This document shows, in pieces, positions 26,014-33,796 of a stretch of DNA of 52,502 nt (the first letter of the stretch is position 1; every line of letters starts with the position of its first letter). The notes under the pieces are model-generated. The model was not told the DNA's origin and made no database searches. It worked only from the letters and a program-made list of their open reading frames with translations. This DNA comes from Candidatus Omnitrophota bacterium (lineage in GTDB: Bacteria; Omnitrophota; Gorgyraeia; Zapsychrales; Zapsychraceae), in contig JAKLDK010000002.1 of NCBI GenBank assembly GCA_022703565.1, forward strand, positions 1 through 52,502, read 5' to 3'. The position numbers and the translations under genes were made by a program.

Positions 26014-27030
26014 TTAACTAATTTTTACGCATTCGCCTTTTTTGTCAATCGACTGTTGAACTGCCTGCAACGTCTTAACAACATCAATTGCCTTCTGCGC
26101 ATTGGCCAATTCCGAATCTTTATTCTTTAAAACACATTCAATAAAATGCTGGCCCTGTGACTTCAAAGGCTCGCCGGCAGAAATTTTTGGAATAGTTATA
26201 CTTCCTTCCCTCGATAAAAGCTGAAATTCGCCGTACGTTTCATAGAATGTCGTTGTTTTCTCAACGTGTTTATCGTATACCTTAATCGGCCCTAAACTAT
26301 CCAAATCATCCCAAACAACCATCTTTTTATCGCCGACAATCGTTATTTCCCTGATTTTTTTAGGGTCAATCCAGCTGACATGCAAATTAGCAATAATGTT
26401 ATCCGGATAATCCAGAGTAGCAAAAGCTAAGTCTTCCAGCTGTGTCCCTAAACATTTTTGCCCGCGGGCGGATACGCTAACCGGGCAAGCATCAAAAAGA
26501 AAATTAAAAATAGAAATATCGTGCGGCGCTAAATCCCATAAAGCATTAACATCATATCGAAAAGGCCCTAAGTTGGTTCTCGTCGAATGCGCGTAATGAA
26601 TCTGGCCTAATTCTCCGGATTTAATATATTGTTTTAGCCAAACAATGCCGGCATTAAACACAAAGACATGGCCAACCATCAAAACCAAATTCTTCTTTTG
26701 TGCAAGCTCTTTTAATTCTTCACATTCTTGAAATCTTAGCGTTAAGGGCTTTTCGCATAAAACATGCTTACCGTTAAGCAAAGCTTCTTTGGTTATTTTA
26801 TAATGGGTATCGGTCGGCGAGGCAATACACACCGCGTTAACTTCGGGATTAGCAATAATTTCTTTATAATCGGTCGTTGTTTTGATGCTAGGATAAAGCT
26901 CTTTTATTTTGTTTAAGCGTTCTTTGCTTATATCGGCGCAAATAAAGGCTTGCGAATTAGTAATCTGAGAAAAAATACGAATATGGTTCGGTCCCCAGTG
27001 CCCGCACCCGATAATGCCTACATTTATCAA
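26014..27030 (-). CDS. Gfo/Idh/MocA oxidoreductase (WlbA/WbpB-like), copy 1
   Basis: 338 residues. The Rossmann motif is GIIGCGHWGPNHIR at the N-terminus, the catalytic-domain motif CEKPL follows near residue 97, and the substrate region has LWDLAPHDISIFNFLF. In the WlbA/WbpB branch, such proteins oxidise C3 of UDP-GlcNAc uronic acid. The start is TTG at 27028-27030, supported by AAGGAG six bases upstream. It is first in a minus-strand operon and its promoter region is shared with the divergent plus-strand cassette. A paralog is at 46310-47287. Confidence 0.9.
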   Translation of the reverse strand: MINVGIIGCGHWGPNHIRIFSQITNSQAFICADISKERLNKIKELYPSIKTTTDYKEIIANPEVNAVCIASPTDTHYKITKEALLNGKHVLCEKPLTLRFQECEELKELAQKKNLVLMVGHVFVFNAGIVWLKQYIKSGELGQIHYAHSTRTNLGPFRYDVNALWDLAPHDISIFNFLFDACPVSVSARGQKCLGTQLEDLAFATLDYPDNIIANLHVSWIDPKKIREITIVGDKKMVVWDDLDSLGPIKVYDKHVEKTTTFYETYGEFQLLSREGSITIPKISAGEPLKSQGQHFIECVLKNKDSELANAQKAIDVVKTLQAVQQSIDKKGECVKIS

Positions 27031-27075
27031 AGATTTCTCCTTGTGTTTATTATATTATTAAATTTAGTAATTATT

Positions 27076-27091
27076 ATACTTATGTAAGTAT
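27076..27091. promoter_or_regulatory. Inverted repeat in a divergent promoter region (possible operator)
   Basis: ATACTTA-TG-TAAGTAT is a perfect 7-2-7 inverted repeat about 46 bp upstream of the minus-strand dehydrogenase start and 45 bp upstream of the plus-strand -35 box. It overlaps a TATAAT sequence on the minus strand that could be that gene's -10, although a good -35 is lacking. A dimeric regulator could bind here; no regulator gene is adjacent. Confidence 0.4.
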
Positions 27092-27134
27092 TAATTTAAA
27101 AGCCTTTATTTTTACGCCAGCTCTTAACTTTGGC

Positions 27135-27163
27135 TTGTGTATTATAATATATTTCAGTATAAT
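27135..27163 (+). promoter_or_regulatory. Predicted promoter of the plus-strand GT-C cassette
   Basis: TTGTGT (27135-27140), a 17-bp spacer and a perfect TATAAT (27158-27163). The start site would be near 27170, leaving about 20 nt before ATG 27191, in which no Shine-Dalgarno sequence is visible. Confidence 0.55.
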
Positions 27164-27190
27164 GAAGCACCATTTATTTGAATATTTATT

Positions 27191-27607
27191 ATGAATAAAT
27201 TTCTCAAAAATCTTATCTCTTGCAAAAATATAATTACACTATTAACCATACTGGCCGGGATATTCTGCGCCATTTACCTCTTTGTCCATATCATGTCTTT
27301 AAAACAAAAGAACATGCCCTTTCCGCAACCCGGATTTCATTTTAATGGATTTAAAGAATACTTAAAAAATGTCGACAAAGTTGGTTACCTCACGAGCAAA
27401 CCCATTGATTCGGTTAACAATGACGGCTTTTACTTACTCGCGCAGTTCGCCCTTGCCCCAACTATCATCGAAGTCGGTAACGCCGATAATGAATATATAA
27501 TAATTGATTCTGTCAATATGGCTTTTATCGTTGAAACCATAAAAAACAATAATTTAACCCGAGTCACTAACAATCTTTACGGACAAGCCTTATATAAAAG
27601 GAATTAA
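27191..27607 (+). CDS. Membrane-anchored small protein paired with a GT-C-like protein, copy 1
   Basis: 138 residues with one N-terminal membrane helix (about 14-36) and a roughly 95-residue domain predicted outside the cytoplasm. It has no known motif but is clearly paralogous to the protein at 28923-29351: both have a L-x-Q-x-x-LAP-x-I segment (LLAQFALAPTII; LLSQAQFVLAPVIL) followed by a D-x-K/E-Y strand and an N-x-Y-G-x end. Its stop overlaps the ATG of the downstream membrane protein by one base. I infer an accessory or substrate-binding subunit of that enzyme. Confidence 0.7.
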   Translation: MNKFLKNLISCKNIITLLTILAGIFCAIYLFVHIMSLKQKNMPFPQPGFHFNGFKEYLKNVDKVGYLTSKPIDSVNNDGFYLLAQFALAPTIIEVGNADNEYIIIDSVNMAFIVETIKNNNLTRVTNNLYGQALYKRN

Positions 27608-28926
27608 TGATATTTTTTGCCTTTATAATCAGCTTTTTTACCGGGATACTTACCTTAAACTGGTTATTTAAGAATTCACAAAAGATGGATTACCCTTTAA
27701 GAATCTCTTTATCTTTTGTCTTTGGGCTAGGAATTTGCGCTATTTTAACATTTTTATCTTTTATTCTATTCGGTAAATTCAACCAACCAGCAATAATAAT
27801 TCTTACGGTGCTTTATTTGGCTTTATTTCTTTACTTAAATAACAATACTTACAATCGCCTTTATCCAAAATTTGGTAAAATAAAGTTTTCATCTTTATTT
27901 CAAATAGCTTGTTTCTTAATCGCCAGCATAGCAATATATTACATTTCTATACAAAACCGTTACGGCGGATGGGATGCCTGGGCAATCTGGAATTTAAAGA
28001 TGAAAATGCTCATCTTAAGTAACCAGCCTTTTAAAGATATTTTCGAAAGAATACACATTCACGCGCATCCGGATTATCCACTATTTTTACCTTTATTAAA
28101 TACTTGGATTTATGCCTTTTCCAAAGCTGATCTAAACCAAATTCCATTTATTACTACAAACCTTTTAACAATCTTCTGCCCTGTGCTACTTTTCTTTGGG
28201 TTAAAACAATTCATCAAACATAATATTGCTTTTCTTGCTGGCGCTTTATTAATCCTTCATCCTTATTACGTGTTTCGCGGAGTAACGCAGTATGCGGATC
28301 TCTTGCTCGGCATATACTTACTATCATCATTCATATACATTTTCCAATTCACAGGCGGGAATGAATCAAAAACAATTTTATTAGCCGGATTATTTCTAGG
28401 CATTATGACTTTCATAAAAAACGAAGGCATTGTCCTCTCCGGACTATTATCTTTATTTACATTTCTTTTCTTATTAAAGCTTAAAAAACCATCCGCAAGC
28501 ATCAAATCTTTTCTTATTGGGCTTGGTATCGGGTTAATCCCGACATTGATATTCAAAATATTCCTCGCTCCGTCTAATCCGGATATCTTGCCGATATTAT
28601 CGGAACAAGGTATCAACTTCTTTAAACCAAACGAATTCTTCTATGTAATATCCGCTTTCGCAAAAGAAACCTTAAGGAAAGAATGGTGTTACACCTGGTT
28701 CGTTTTCTTTATAATGTTTTTGTTCGGGTTTAAGAAATATTTTCAAAAAGAAAATAGCATTGGGATATTACTTTTTGTATCATACTTAATAATGGTCGCG
28801 TTAATCTATACAACGTCCACCGAAGGAAGCCTCGAATGGTGGATAAAAACTTCTCTGGCGAGGTTATATTTTGCGCTTCTTCCTTCGATAATCTTTTATT
28901 GTTATTATTGTTTTTACCGGGAATGA
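27607..28926 (+). CDS. Polytopic GT-C-like membrane glycosyltransferase, copy 1
   Basis: 439 residues with about ten membrane helices. The first large periplasmic loop carries YGGWDAWAIWNLK (Asp123), placed where GT-C enzymes of the PMT/ArnT/RgtA kind keep their catalytic Asp, then HPDYPLFLPLLN. The motif TFIKNEG recurs in its paralog at 29348-30763. The enzyme would use a lipid-linked sugar. No signal peptide is needed. The stop overlaps the next start (ATGA at 28923), so expression is coupled. Confidence 0.8.
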   Translation: MIFFAFIISFFTGILTLNWLFKNSQKMDYPLRISLSFVFGLGICAILTFLSFILFGKFNQPAIIILTVLYLALFLYLNNNTYNRLYPKFGKIKFSSLFQIACFLIASIAIYYISIQNRYGGWDAWAIWNLKMKMLILSNQPFKDIFERIHIHAHPDYPLFLPLLNTWIYAFSKADLNQIPFITTNLLTIFCPVLLFFGLKQFIKHNIAFLAGALLILHPYYVFRGVTQYADLLLGIYLLSSFIYIFQFTGGNESKTILLAGLFLGIMTFIKNEGIVLSGLLSLFTFLFLLKLKKPSASIKSFLIGLGIGLIPTLIFKIFLAPSNPDILPILSEQGINFFKPNEFFYVISAFAKETLRKEWCYTWFVFFIMFLFGFKKYFQKENSIGILLFVSYLIMVALIYTTSTEGSLEWWIKTSLARLYFALLPSIIFYCYYCFYRE

Positions 28927-29351
28927 TTAAATTGCCTTTAAATTACAACAAAATATTAAAAACATTATTTATCTGCGCTTTGTCACTTTTTACTATCCTT
29001 AATTTGATTAAGTTAAAGAAAGTTGTTTCGGATATTGTTAAAATCAAACAATTAACCAATTATCAGGATATTGAATATAGATTTAAAGGCCTAGAAAACA
29101 ATCTCCCCAAAGGCACTACTTATCTCGGATACTTCTCCGACAGCGATTTAACAAAGTCCGATGATGTAAAGCTTCTTTCTCAGGCCCAGTTTGTCCTAGC
29201 TCCGGTAATTTTAGATTATACAAATATCGACCATAAATATGTTTTGTTCGTCTGTAACAATGAAACAAACGCCTGGAAAAAAATGAAAGAAACAAATACT
29301 TCTCCCTTCTTAAGAAATAGATACGGAGTTATTCTAGGGGTTAAGCCATGA
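28923..29351 (+). CDS. Membrane-anchored small protein paired with a GT-C-like protein, copy 2
   Basis: 142 residues from the ATG at 28923-28925, which overlaps the stop of the previous gene; a longer in-frame start inside that gene (28836) is less likely. One membrane helix (about 14-32) precedes a periplasmic domain with LPKGTTYLGYFSD and LLSQAQFVLAPVIL, matching copy 1 at 27191-27607. The stop overlaps the ATG of the next membrane protein by 4 bp. The function is unknown. Confidence 0.7.
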   Translation: MIKLPLNYNKILKTLFICALSLFTILNLIKLKKVVSDIVKIKQLTNYQDIEYRFKGLENNLPKGTTYLGYFSDSDLTKSDDVKLLSQAQFVLAPVILDYTNIDHKYVLFVCNNETNAWKKMKETNTSPFLRNRYGVILGVKP

Positions 29352-30763
29352 TCGAATTATTAAAAACCTATTTGCCGTTTATTGTTTCTTTTCTAACCGG
29401 ATTTTTCCTGATAAATCTCATATTAAGAAAAGCAAACGTTTCTTTTCCGATAAGATTTTTCTTAGGAAGCGGCCTGGGTTTTGGTTTAAGCGCAAACATT
29501 ACTTTCTTTAGTTTTGTTTTTTTTAATCAGCTTAATAAAACCTTTGTCATCCTTGTAACCATAGTTTTGTTTGTTGCACTATTTGTTCTCAACATAATAT
29601 CTTGGCTTAGAAATTCTAAACCCAAAATAATCTGGGACAAGAAATACCTTTTATTCTTACTAACCTTTATTATCTTTTGCACACTTTTTATTCCGCTTTG
29701 TTATCAGGCTAATTTCTATCCTTACGGCGGATGGGATGCCTGGTCATGCTGGAACCTTAAGGCAAAATTTATGTTTTTAGCAAAAGATCATTGGCAAAAT
29801 ATGTTTGACCCGATTCTCTGGCGTTCTAGCCCGCATTATCCGCTTCTTTTACCGTCAATGAACGTGTTCTTCTGGATAATGCAAGACACCCCAACCACAA
29901 CCGGTCCGCTCATAAATTCTATAGTTTTTACCTTTCTCTTATTAGGCCTTTTGATTTTCGGGCTGAAAGATTTGACAAAATCGATATTCAGCGCTGTACC
30001 GGCGATATTTATTCTATCCCTTCCTTTATTTCAGAAATTAGCTTACAGCCAATATAACGATTTACTTGTGGCTTATTTTCTTCTGGCTTCTTTCTTCTGT
30101 TTAATTAAGACAAAAGAGACAAACCTACCGGAATTTAGTTTCTTGGGAGGGATTTTCTTAGGAGTTTTAAGCTTTACTAAAAACGAAGGCTTGCTAGCTG
30201 CTCTTTTAATTTTGCTGCTATCTTTTCCCTATCTTTTTTGGCGAAACAAACAATTGAGCAAAACTAAAATTATAAAATTCTTATTTATCGGCCTATTCTT
30301 AGGAGCAATTTCGACTTTAATATTTACATTCTTTTATGCGCCTAAAAATATTACTTTTATTAACGGGCTTGTCTCTTCCGAAAAACCAATCACATTAATG
30401 CGGATTAAGATTATCCTGGCTTTTTATTTCTTTGAACTGTTTACACCGATTTGGAATTTAATTGCAGTCATAAAGCATAATCCGAAAGCAATTATTGACG
30501 CGAAATGGATGGGAATTTGGGTCGTAACTGTAATTATAATAATAATGAACTTTAAGAAATGTTTCGCTTTGAAGCTGTGGATAATACCAGTCTTCCTTTT
30601 ACTCTACAATTTTATAATTATCTTTTATTATCTTATCAATACATACTTTCAGATTGACTGGTGGCTGCAGGTTACTTTGCACCGGATTCTTTTTAGCGTA
30701 TTACCTACAGTCATGTTTTGGATTTTCTATTCGCTGTGGCAGGAAAACAAAAATTCTCAATAA
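29348..30763 (+). CDS. Polytopic GT-C-like membrane glycosyltransferase, copy 2
   Basis: 471 residues, about eleven membrane helices, paralog of the protein at 27607-28926. Shared landmarks are YGGWDAWSCWNLKAKF (Asp130), SPHYPLLLPSMN and SFTKNEG. The order small protein then membrane protein is repeated, so the four genes are a tandem duplication of a two-gene unit. The stop codon directly abuts the stop of the convergent greA gene with no base between, leaving no room for a shared terminator. Confidence 0.8.
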   Translation: MIELLKTYLPFIVSFLTGFFLINLILRKANVSFPIRFFLGSGLGFGLSANITFFSFVFFNQLNKTFVILVTIVLFVALFVLNIISWLRNSKPKIIWDKKYLLFLLTFIIFCTLFIPLCYQANFYPYGGWDAWSCWNLKAKFMFLAKDHWQNMFDPILWRSSPHYPLLLPSMNVFFWIMQDTPTTTGPLINSIVFTFLLLGLLIFGLKDLTKSIFSAVPAIFILSLPLFQKLAYSQYNDLLVAYFLLASFFCLIKTKETNLPEFSFLGGIFLGVLSFTKNEGLLAALLILLLSFPYLFWRNKQLSKTKIIKFLFIGLFLGAISTLIFTFFYAPKNITFINGLVSSEKPITLMRIKIILAFYFFELFTPIWNLIAVIKHNPKAIIDAKWMGIWVVTVIIIIMNFKKCFALKLWIIPVFLLLYNFIIIFYYLINTYFQIDWWLQVTLHRILFSVLPTVMFWIFYSLWQENKNSQ

Positions 30764-31237
30764 CTATTTAGGACGTTCAATCTTAACAACCTGGTATTTT
30801 AATGTCCCAGCCGGAACATTAATAACAACCTCTTCATTTTCAGCTTTACCCATTAAAGCTTTCCCTATAGGCGATAAAATCGAGATCATATTCTTATCAT
30901 AATCAGCTTCCTCCGGAGAAACTAACATGTATGTAAATTCCGTATCCTTCTTTAAATCTTTTAAAGTAACGACCGCTCCGATATAAACCTTATCCGCCGG
31001 AATATTTAAATCTTCGATAATCTTAACTTGAGAAAGCTTGCCCTCTAATTCAACAATGCGGGCTTCATTATGCGCCTGCGCGTCTTTCGCGGAGTCATAT
31101 TCAGCATTTTCCGAAATATCCCCAAGCAATCTCGCTTCTCCGATTGCTTGCGATATCTTCTTTCTATCTTGCATTAGGACTTGCAATTCTTCAAATAACT
31201 TTTGATAACCAGCCCTGGTTAAATAAATATCGGCCAT
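30764..31237 (-). CDS. greA: Transcription elongation factor GreA
   Basis: 157 residues. GreA rescues backtracked RNA polymerase by stimulating transcript cleavage. The N-terminal coiled coil (YLTRAGYQKLFEELQVLMQ) has the acidic tip segment GDISENAEYDSAKDAQ, and the C-terminal globular domain ends VPAGTLKYQVVKIERP. The start is ATG 31235-31237, preceded by GGAGGG with good spacing. A longer frame to 31345 reads through hairpin sequence and is rejected. No promoter is visible in the palindrome-rich 150 bp upstream. Confidence 0.95.
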   Translation of the reverse strand: MADIYLTRAGYQKLFEELQVLMQDRKKISQAIGEARLLGDISENAEYDSAKDAQAHNEARIVELEGKLSQVKIIEDLNIPADKVYIGAVVTLKDLKKDTEFTYMLVSPEEADYDKNMISILSPIGKALMGKAENEEVVINVPAGTLKYQVVKIERPK

Positions 31238-31266
31238 ATACCCTCCTAAAACTTTTAAATGGAGCC

Positions 31267-31284
31267 TCACGGCTAAAGCCGTGA
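31267..31284. repeat. Palindrome TCACGGC-TAAA-GCCGTGA
   Basis: A perfect 7-bp stem with a TAAA loop in the greA leader. The GGCTAAAGCC core also occurs at 8881-8892. This is the form of a REP-type extragenic palindrome. Confidence 0.6.
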
Positions 31285-31297
31285 TACCTGTAAATAA

Positions 31298-31314
31298 ACC
31301 CAGCTTTGCTGGGT
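31298..31314. repeat. Palindrome ACCCAGC-TTT-GCTGGGT
   Basis: A perfect 7-bp stem with a 3-nt loop, 13 bp from the preceding palindrome. The flanking GATACC (31283-31288) and GGTATC (31312-31317) could pair as an alternative outer stem, so two folds compete. Confidence 0.6.
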
Positions 31315-31317
31315 ATC

Positions 31318-31384
31318 TATCCACCTTTTCTGAAAAAGGCGACATCCCCGAAGCAGAAAAGACATGCCTTTCGGAAGGTGGATA
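31318..31384. repeat. 67-bp imperfect palindrome with 10-bp terminal inverted repeats
   Basis: TATCCACCTT (31318-31327) and AAGGTGGATA (31375-31384) are perfect inverted repeats enclosing 47 bp. The interior holds competing stems (TTTTCTG with CAGAAAA; AAAGGC with GCCTTT; CCGAA with TTCGG). It may be a structured leader RNA of greA or a small mobile palindromic element. No open frame of note lies inside. Confidence 0.5.
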
Positions 31385-31414
31385 AAAAAAGCGCGAGTAT
31401 TTATTTCGCGCTTT
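31384..31414 (-). terminator. Rho-independent terminator after the PC4-type gene
   Basis: On the minus strand a 9-bp stem AAAGCGCGA/TCGCGCTTT with a 9-nt loop is followed by seven T in all. It lies 25 bp after the stop of the gene at 31439-31672 and separates it from the greA leader. Confidence 0.85.
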
Positions 31415-31438
31415 CCTATCCGCTAATTCTAGCGTTAA

Positions 31439-31672
31439 TTACATATTGTCGGCAGCTTTCTTCATCAAAGGAAGAATTTCTTGTACTTCGTCCTTTGTTA
31501 AACGTCCCATCTTGGTAAATCTCCACTCACCGTCAACTGTTCTATTTTCTCGGGTAATCTGTAATTTCTTTTCACCTTCATTATAAGAAAATACCCCAAT
31601 GGATATTCTGGTATCTTCAAATTCTTTTACTTCCTTGAATGATTCAATGTCTAATGACTTTTCGTACGGCAT
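31439..31672 (-). CDS. PC4/YdbC-type single-stranded DNA-binding protein
   Basis: 77 residues. The sequence ISIGVFSYNEGEKKLQITRE, then DGEWRFTKMGRLTKDE, is the beta-sheet core and helix of the transcriptional coactivator p15 (PC4) C-terminal domain, known in bacteria as YdbC. Such proteins bind single-stranded DNA as dimers and may act in transcription or repair. It lies 29 bp after ybaB/ebfC, another DNA-binding protein gene, and ends before a strong terminator. Confidence 0.85.
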   Translation of the reverse strand: MPYEKSLDIESFKEVKEFEDTRISIGVFSYNEGEKKLQITRENRTVDGEWRFTKMGRLTKDEVQEILPLMKKAADNM

Positions 31673-31701
31673 AAAGAATCCTCCTTTATTTGTATAGCAA
31701 C

Positions 31702-31992
31702 TTATAAACCGGGAATTCCCGGCATTAATGATTTCATTTTTTGAGTAGCTAAATTCTGTGACTTATTTATAGCAGCATTAATACTTAGCAAAATATCGCG
31801 TTCAATTTTATTTTTATCGCCTGTTTTTAGCAATACTTCGTCTATTTCGATAGCTTTAAAGCTTTGCGAGCCATTAACTGTAATTTTAATGCCCTTTATA
31901 TCGCAAACATCAACAATCGTGTTATCAAGTTCCTTTTTAATCAGGTCAGCTTGCTTCTTCATCTCCATCAATTTCTTCATTTGGTCAAACAT
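31702..31992 (-). CDS. YbaB/EbfC family nucleoid-associated protein
   Basis: 96 residues. The family pattern is present: an N-terminal helix MFDQMKKLMEMKKQADLIKKEL, a three-stranded sheet (ITVNGSQSFKAIEIDE) and a C-terminal helix ending TQKMKSLMPGIPGL. It is a dimeric DNA-binding protein, often next to dnaX/recR, but here next to a PC4-type gene. ATG at 31990-31992 follows AAGGA, downstream of a predicted promoter (32030-32058). Confidence 0.92.
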   Translation of the reverse strand: MFDQMKKLMEMKKQADLIKKELDNTIVDVCDIKGIKITVNGSQSFKAIEIDEVLLKTGDKNKIERDILLSINAAINKSQNLATQKMKSLMPGIPGL

Positions 31993-32029
31993 ATGAATTC
32001 CTTAATTTTAATCTTTCAAAGCTGAAGCA

Positions 32030-32058
32030 ATAATATACTCGATTTAAGCGTTTTGCAA
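32030..32058 (-). promoter_or_regulatory. Predicted promoter of ybaB and the PC4-type gene
   Basis: On the minus strand TTGCAA (32053-32058), a 17-bp spacer and TATTAT (32030-32035). Transcription would start near 32023, about 30 nt before the ybaB ATG. Confidence 0.6.
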
Positions 32059-32075
32059 CTTATTTCTTTCCGATA

Positions 32076-32375
32076 TTAGGACTTTAGCCTAAAACCAATA
32101 TCAAATAAGCTTGTTACCAAGAAGTACTTTAAGAAATAAATAACCAAGAAAGCAATAATCGGAGAGATATCTATTGCCATCGTCACCGGTAACAATTTTC
32201 TTATTGGTTGTAAAATAGGCTCGGTTGTACGGTACAAAAGCTGTACTATTTGGTTGTACGGGTCAGGATTAACCCAGCTTATAAGCGCTCGAATTATAAT
32301 AAGCCAATAAAAAGCAGTTAAAATAAAATTGAAAATTTGCGCTAACGCAATGAAGAAATTACCCAAAATAAACAT
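32076..32375 (-). CDS. YggT family membrane protein
   Basis: 99 residues with two hydrophobic segments, the typical YggT size. The motif ALISWVNPDPYNQIVQLLYRTTEPILQPIR is the family hallmark. YggT proteins are inner-membrane proteins linked to osmotic tolerance and division-site organisation; the exact role is not established. It lies 21 bp after mlaD. Confidence 0.92.
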   Translation of the reverse strand: MFILGNFFIALAQIFNFILTAFYWLIIIRALISWVNPDPYNQIVQLLYRTTEPILQPIRKLLPVTMAIDISPIIAFLVIYFLKYFLVTSLFDIGFRLKS

Positions 32376-32396
32376 AAGATATTCCTTTCTTTCCTA

Positions 32397-33068
32397 TTAA
32401 AAAACCTTGAATAATGAGCCATCAATAACTTTTTGTTCTACCCGGTCCAACAACCGCTTTAATTTTATACTTATCTCCTGCATCTCTTCGGCTATATTAT
32501 TTATCTCTTCCGACGTTTTCTTAAAGGTTTCTGATGCGTCCGCCATTCCTTTAGAGAATTCGTTAATATCAATATTGCTTAACCCTTGCGAAGTCTTGGT
32601 CAAAGACTCAGCCGCTTCCGCAAACACAAGAGCCAAATCTTGCACATCAATCGGCTCTTCGCCAATAATGGGCTTCTTGAAATCGACATTTTGGATATTT
32701 TCATCAATCGCGATCTCAACTATCTTTTCACCCAATATCCCTTCAGTTTTGATTTTGAAATGATTGCTTTTAACAAGCTCTTTTTTATATTTTTCAAAAA
32801 TACTTAACCTGACTTTTACTTTTCTCCCCGCAACAGCTTCATCCAAAAAGTTAATATTAGAAACATTCCCGATATTTACTCCGGCTAAGAGTACGGGCGC
32901 ACCTTCCATAAGGCCGCCAACATTACGGTATAAGACATTGATCTCAAACTTTGACTTTGAGATGCCTTTTTCCTGGCCGATCGTATAGGCGACCATTACA
33001 ACAAACAATATTCCGAAGACCAAGAATACGCCGGCGAATAAATTTCTAGTAAAGTTTTTTTGTTCCAT
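32397..33068 (-). CDS. mlaD: MlaD-like MCE-domain lipid transport protein
   Basis: 223 residues. One N-terminal membrane helix (about 10-32) anchors a periplasmic MCE domain (YRNVGGLMEGAPVLLAGVNIGNVSNI, about 47-72, to about 135), followed by a helical C-terminus. MlaD hexamers bind phospholipid and work with MlaE and MlaF in retrograde transport between the two membranes. It lies 11 bp after mlaF. It is longer than E. coli MlaD because of an extended C-terminal helix. Confidence 0.92.
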   Translation of the reverse strand: MEQKNFTRNLFAGVFLVFGILFVVMVAYTIGQEKGISKSKFEINVLYRNVGGLMEGAPVLLAGVNIGNVSNINFLDEAVAGRKVKVRLSIFEKYKKELVKSNHFKIKTEGILGEKIVEIAIDENIQNVDFKKPIIGEEPIDVQDLALVFAEAAESLTKTSQGLSNIDINEFSKGMADASETFKKTSEEINNIAEEMQEISIKLKRLLDRVEQKVIDGSLFKVF

Positions 33069-33079
33069 GGCTCTTTCCT

Positions 33080-33796
33080 TTATAAAACAAATTCTTTAAC
33101 AAAGCTATTGGTTGACGCCTCAAGTTCTTTCGGCTTACCTAAGGCAATTATTTTTCCATCTTTAATTATCATTACCCTATCGGCAATGCGCATTGAATTC
33201 TCGATATCATGAGAGGTTATGACTGTCGTGCAATTAAGTTTTCGTGAAATATCACGGATTAAATCAGAAATATCCCGGCTTCTTATCGGGTCAAGGCCAG
33301 ATGTCGGTTCGTCACAAAACAATACCCTTGAGTCTAAAATAATTGCCCGGGCCAGGCCAACGCGCTTTTTCATCCCGCCGCTTAATTCCGACGGGAATTT
33401 GTTCTCAACTCCCTCTAAATCAACTAACTGTAAAATAGATTTTATTTTCTCGGAAATTTGTTTTTTGCTTAAGCGAGTATGCTCTTTTAAAGGAAAGGCC
33501 AGGTTTTCATAAACGTTCATAAAATCATAAAGCGCTGCTTCCTGAAAAAGATAACCAATAGTTTTCCGCAAATCTAAAAGTTTTCGCTCAGAAAGGCTCC
33601 CCACATCTATTCCGTTTATAAAAAGCTTGCCCTTATCCGGAGCAATTAATCCGACCAAATGTTTCAAAAGAACGCTTTTCCCGGCGCCGCTTTCGCCCAA
33701 AATAATAAAGATCTCACCATCTTTAATGTTAAAACTAACATTATCCAAAACTACCTGGCCATTAAAAGATTTAGAGACGCTTTTAACTTCGATCAT
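33080..33796 (-). CDS. mlaF: MlaF-like ABC transporter ATP-binding protein
   Basis: 238 residues. Walker A GESGAGKSVLL (35-45), signature LSGGMKKR, Walker B VLFCDEPTSGLDP and the H-loop TSHD are intact. MlaF-type features include the KKR after the signature. It powers lipid transport through MlaE and MlaD. The start overlaps the stop of a lipoprotein gene (ATGA), and that gene lies between mlaE and mlaF. Confidence 0.93.
   Translation of the reverse strand: MIEVKSVSKSFNGQVVLDNVSFNIKDGEIFIILGESGAGKSVLLKHLVGLIAPDKGKLFINGIDVGSLSERKLLDLRKTIGYLFQEAALYDFMNVYENLAFPLKEHTRLSKKQISEKIKSILQLVDLEGVENKFPSELSGGMKKRVGLARAIILDSRVLFCDEPTSGLDPIRSRDISDLIRDISRKLNCTTVITSHDIENSMRIADRVMIIKDGKIIALGKPKELEASTNSFVKEFVL

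Noticed and set aside
28836-28922. Earlier start for the second small anchored protein
   Set aside because: It lies within the preceding gene; the ATGA overlap at 28923 is the usual coupling pattern here and leaves a proper membrane anchor.
31238-31345. Extended N-terminus of GreA reaching 31345
   Set aside because: The extra 36 residues are encoded by the hairpin cluster, and a strong GGAGGG site fixes ATG 31237, which gives the normal GreA length.
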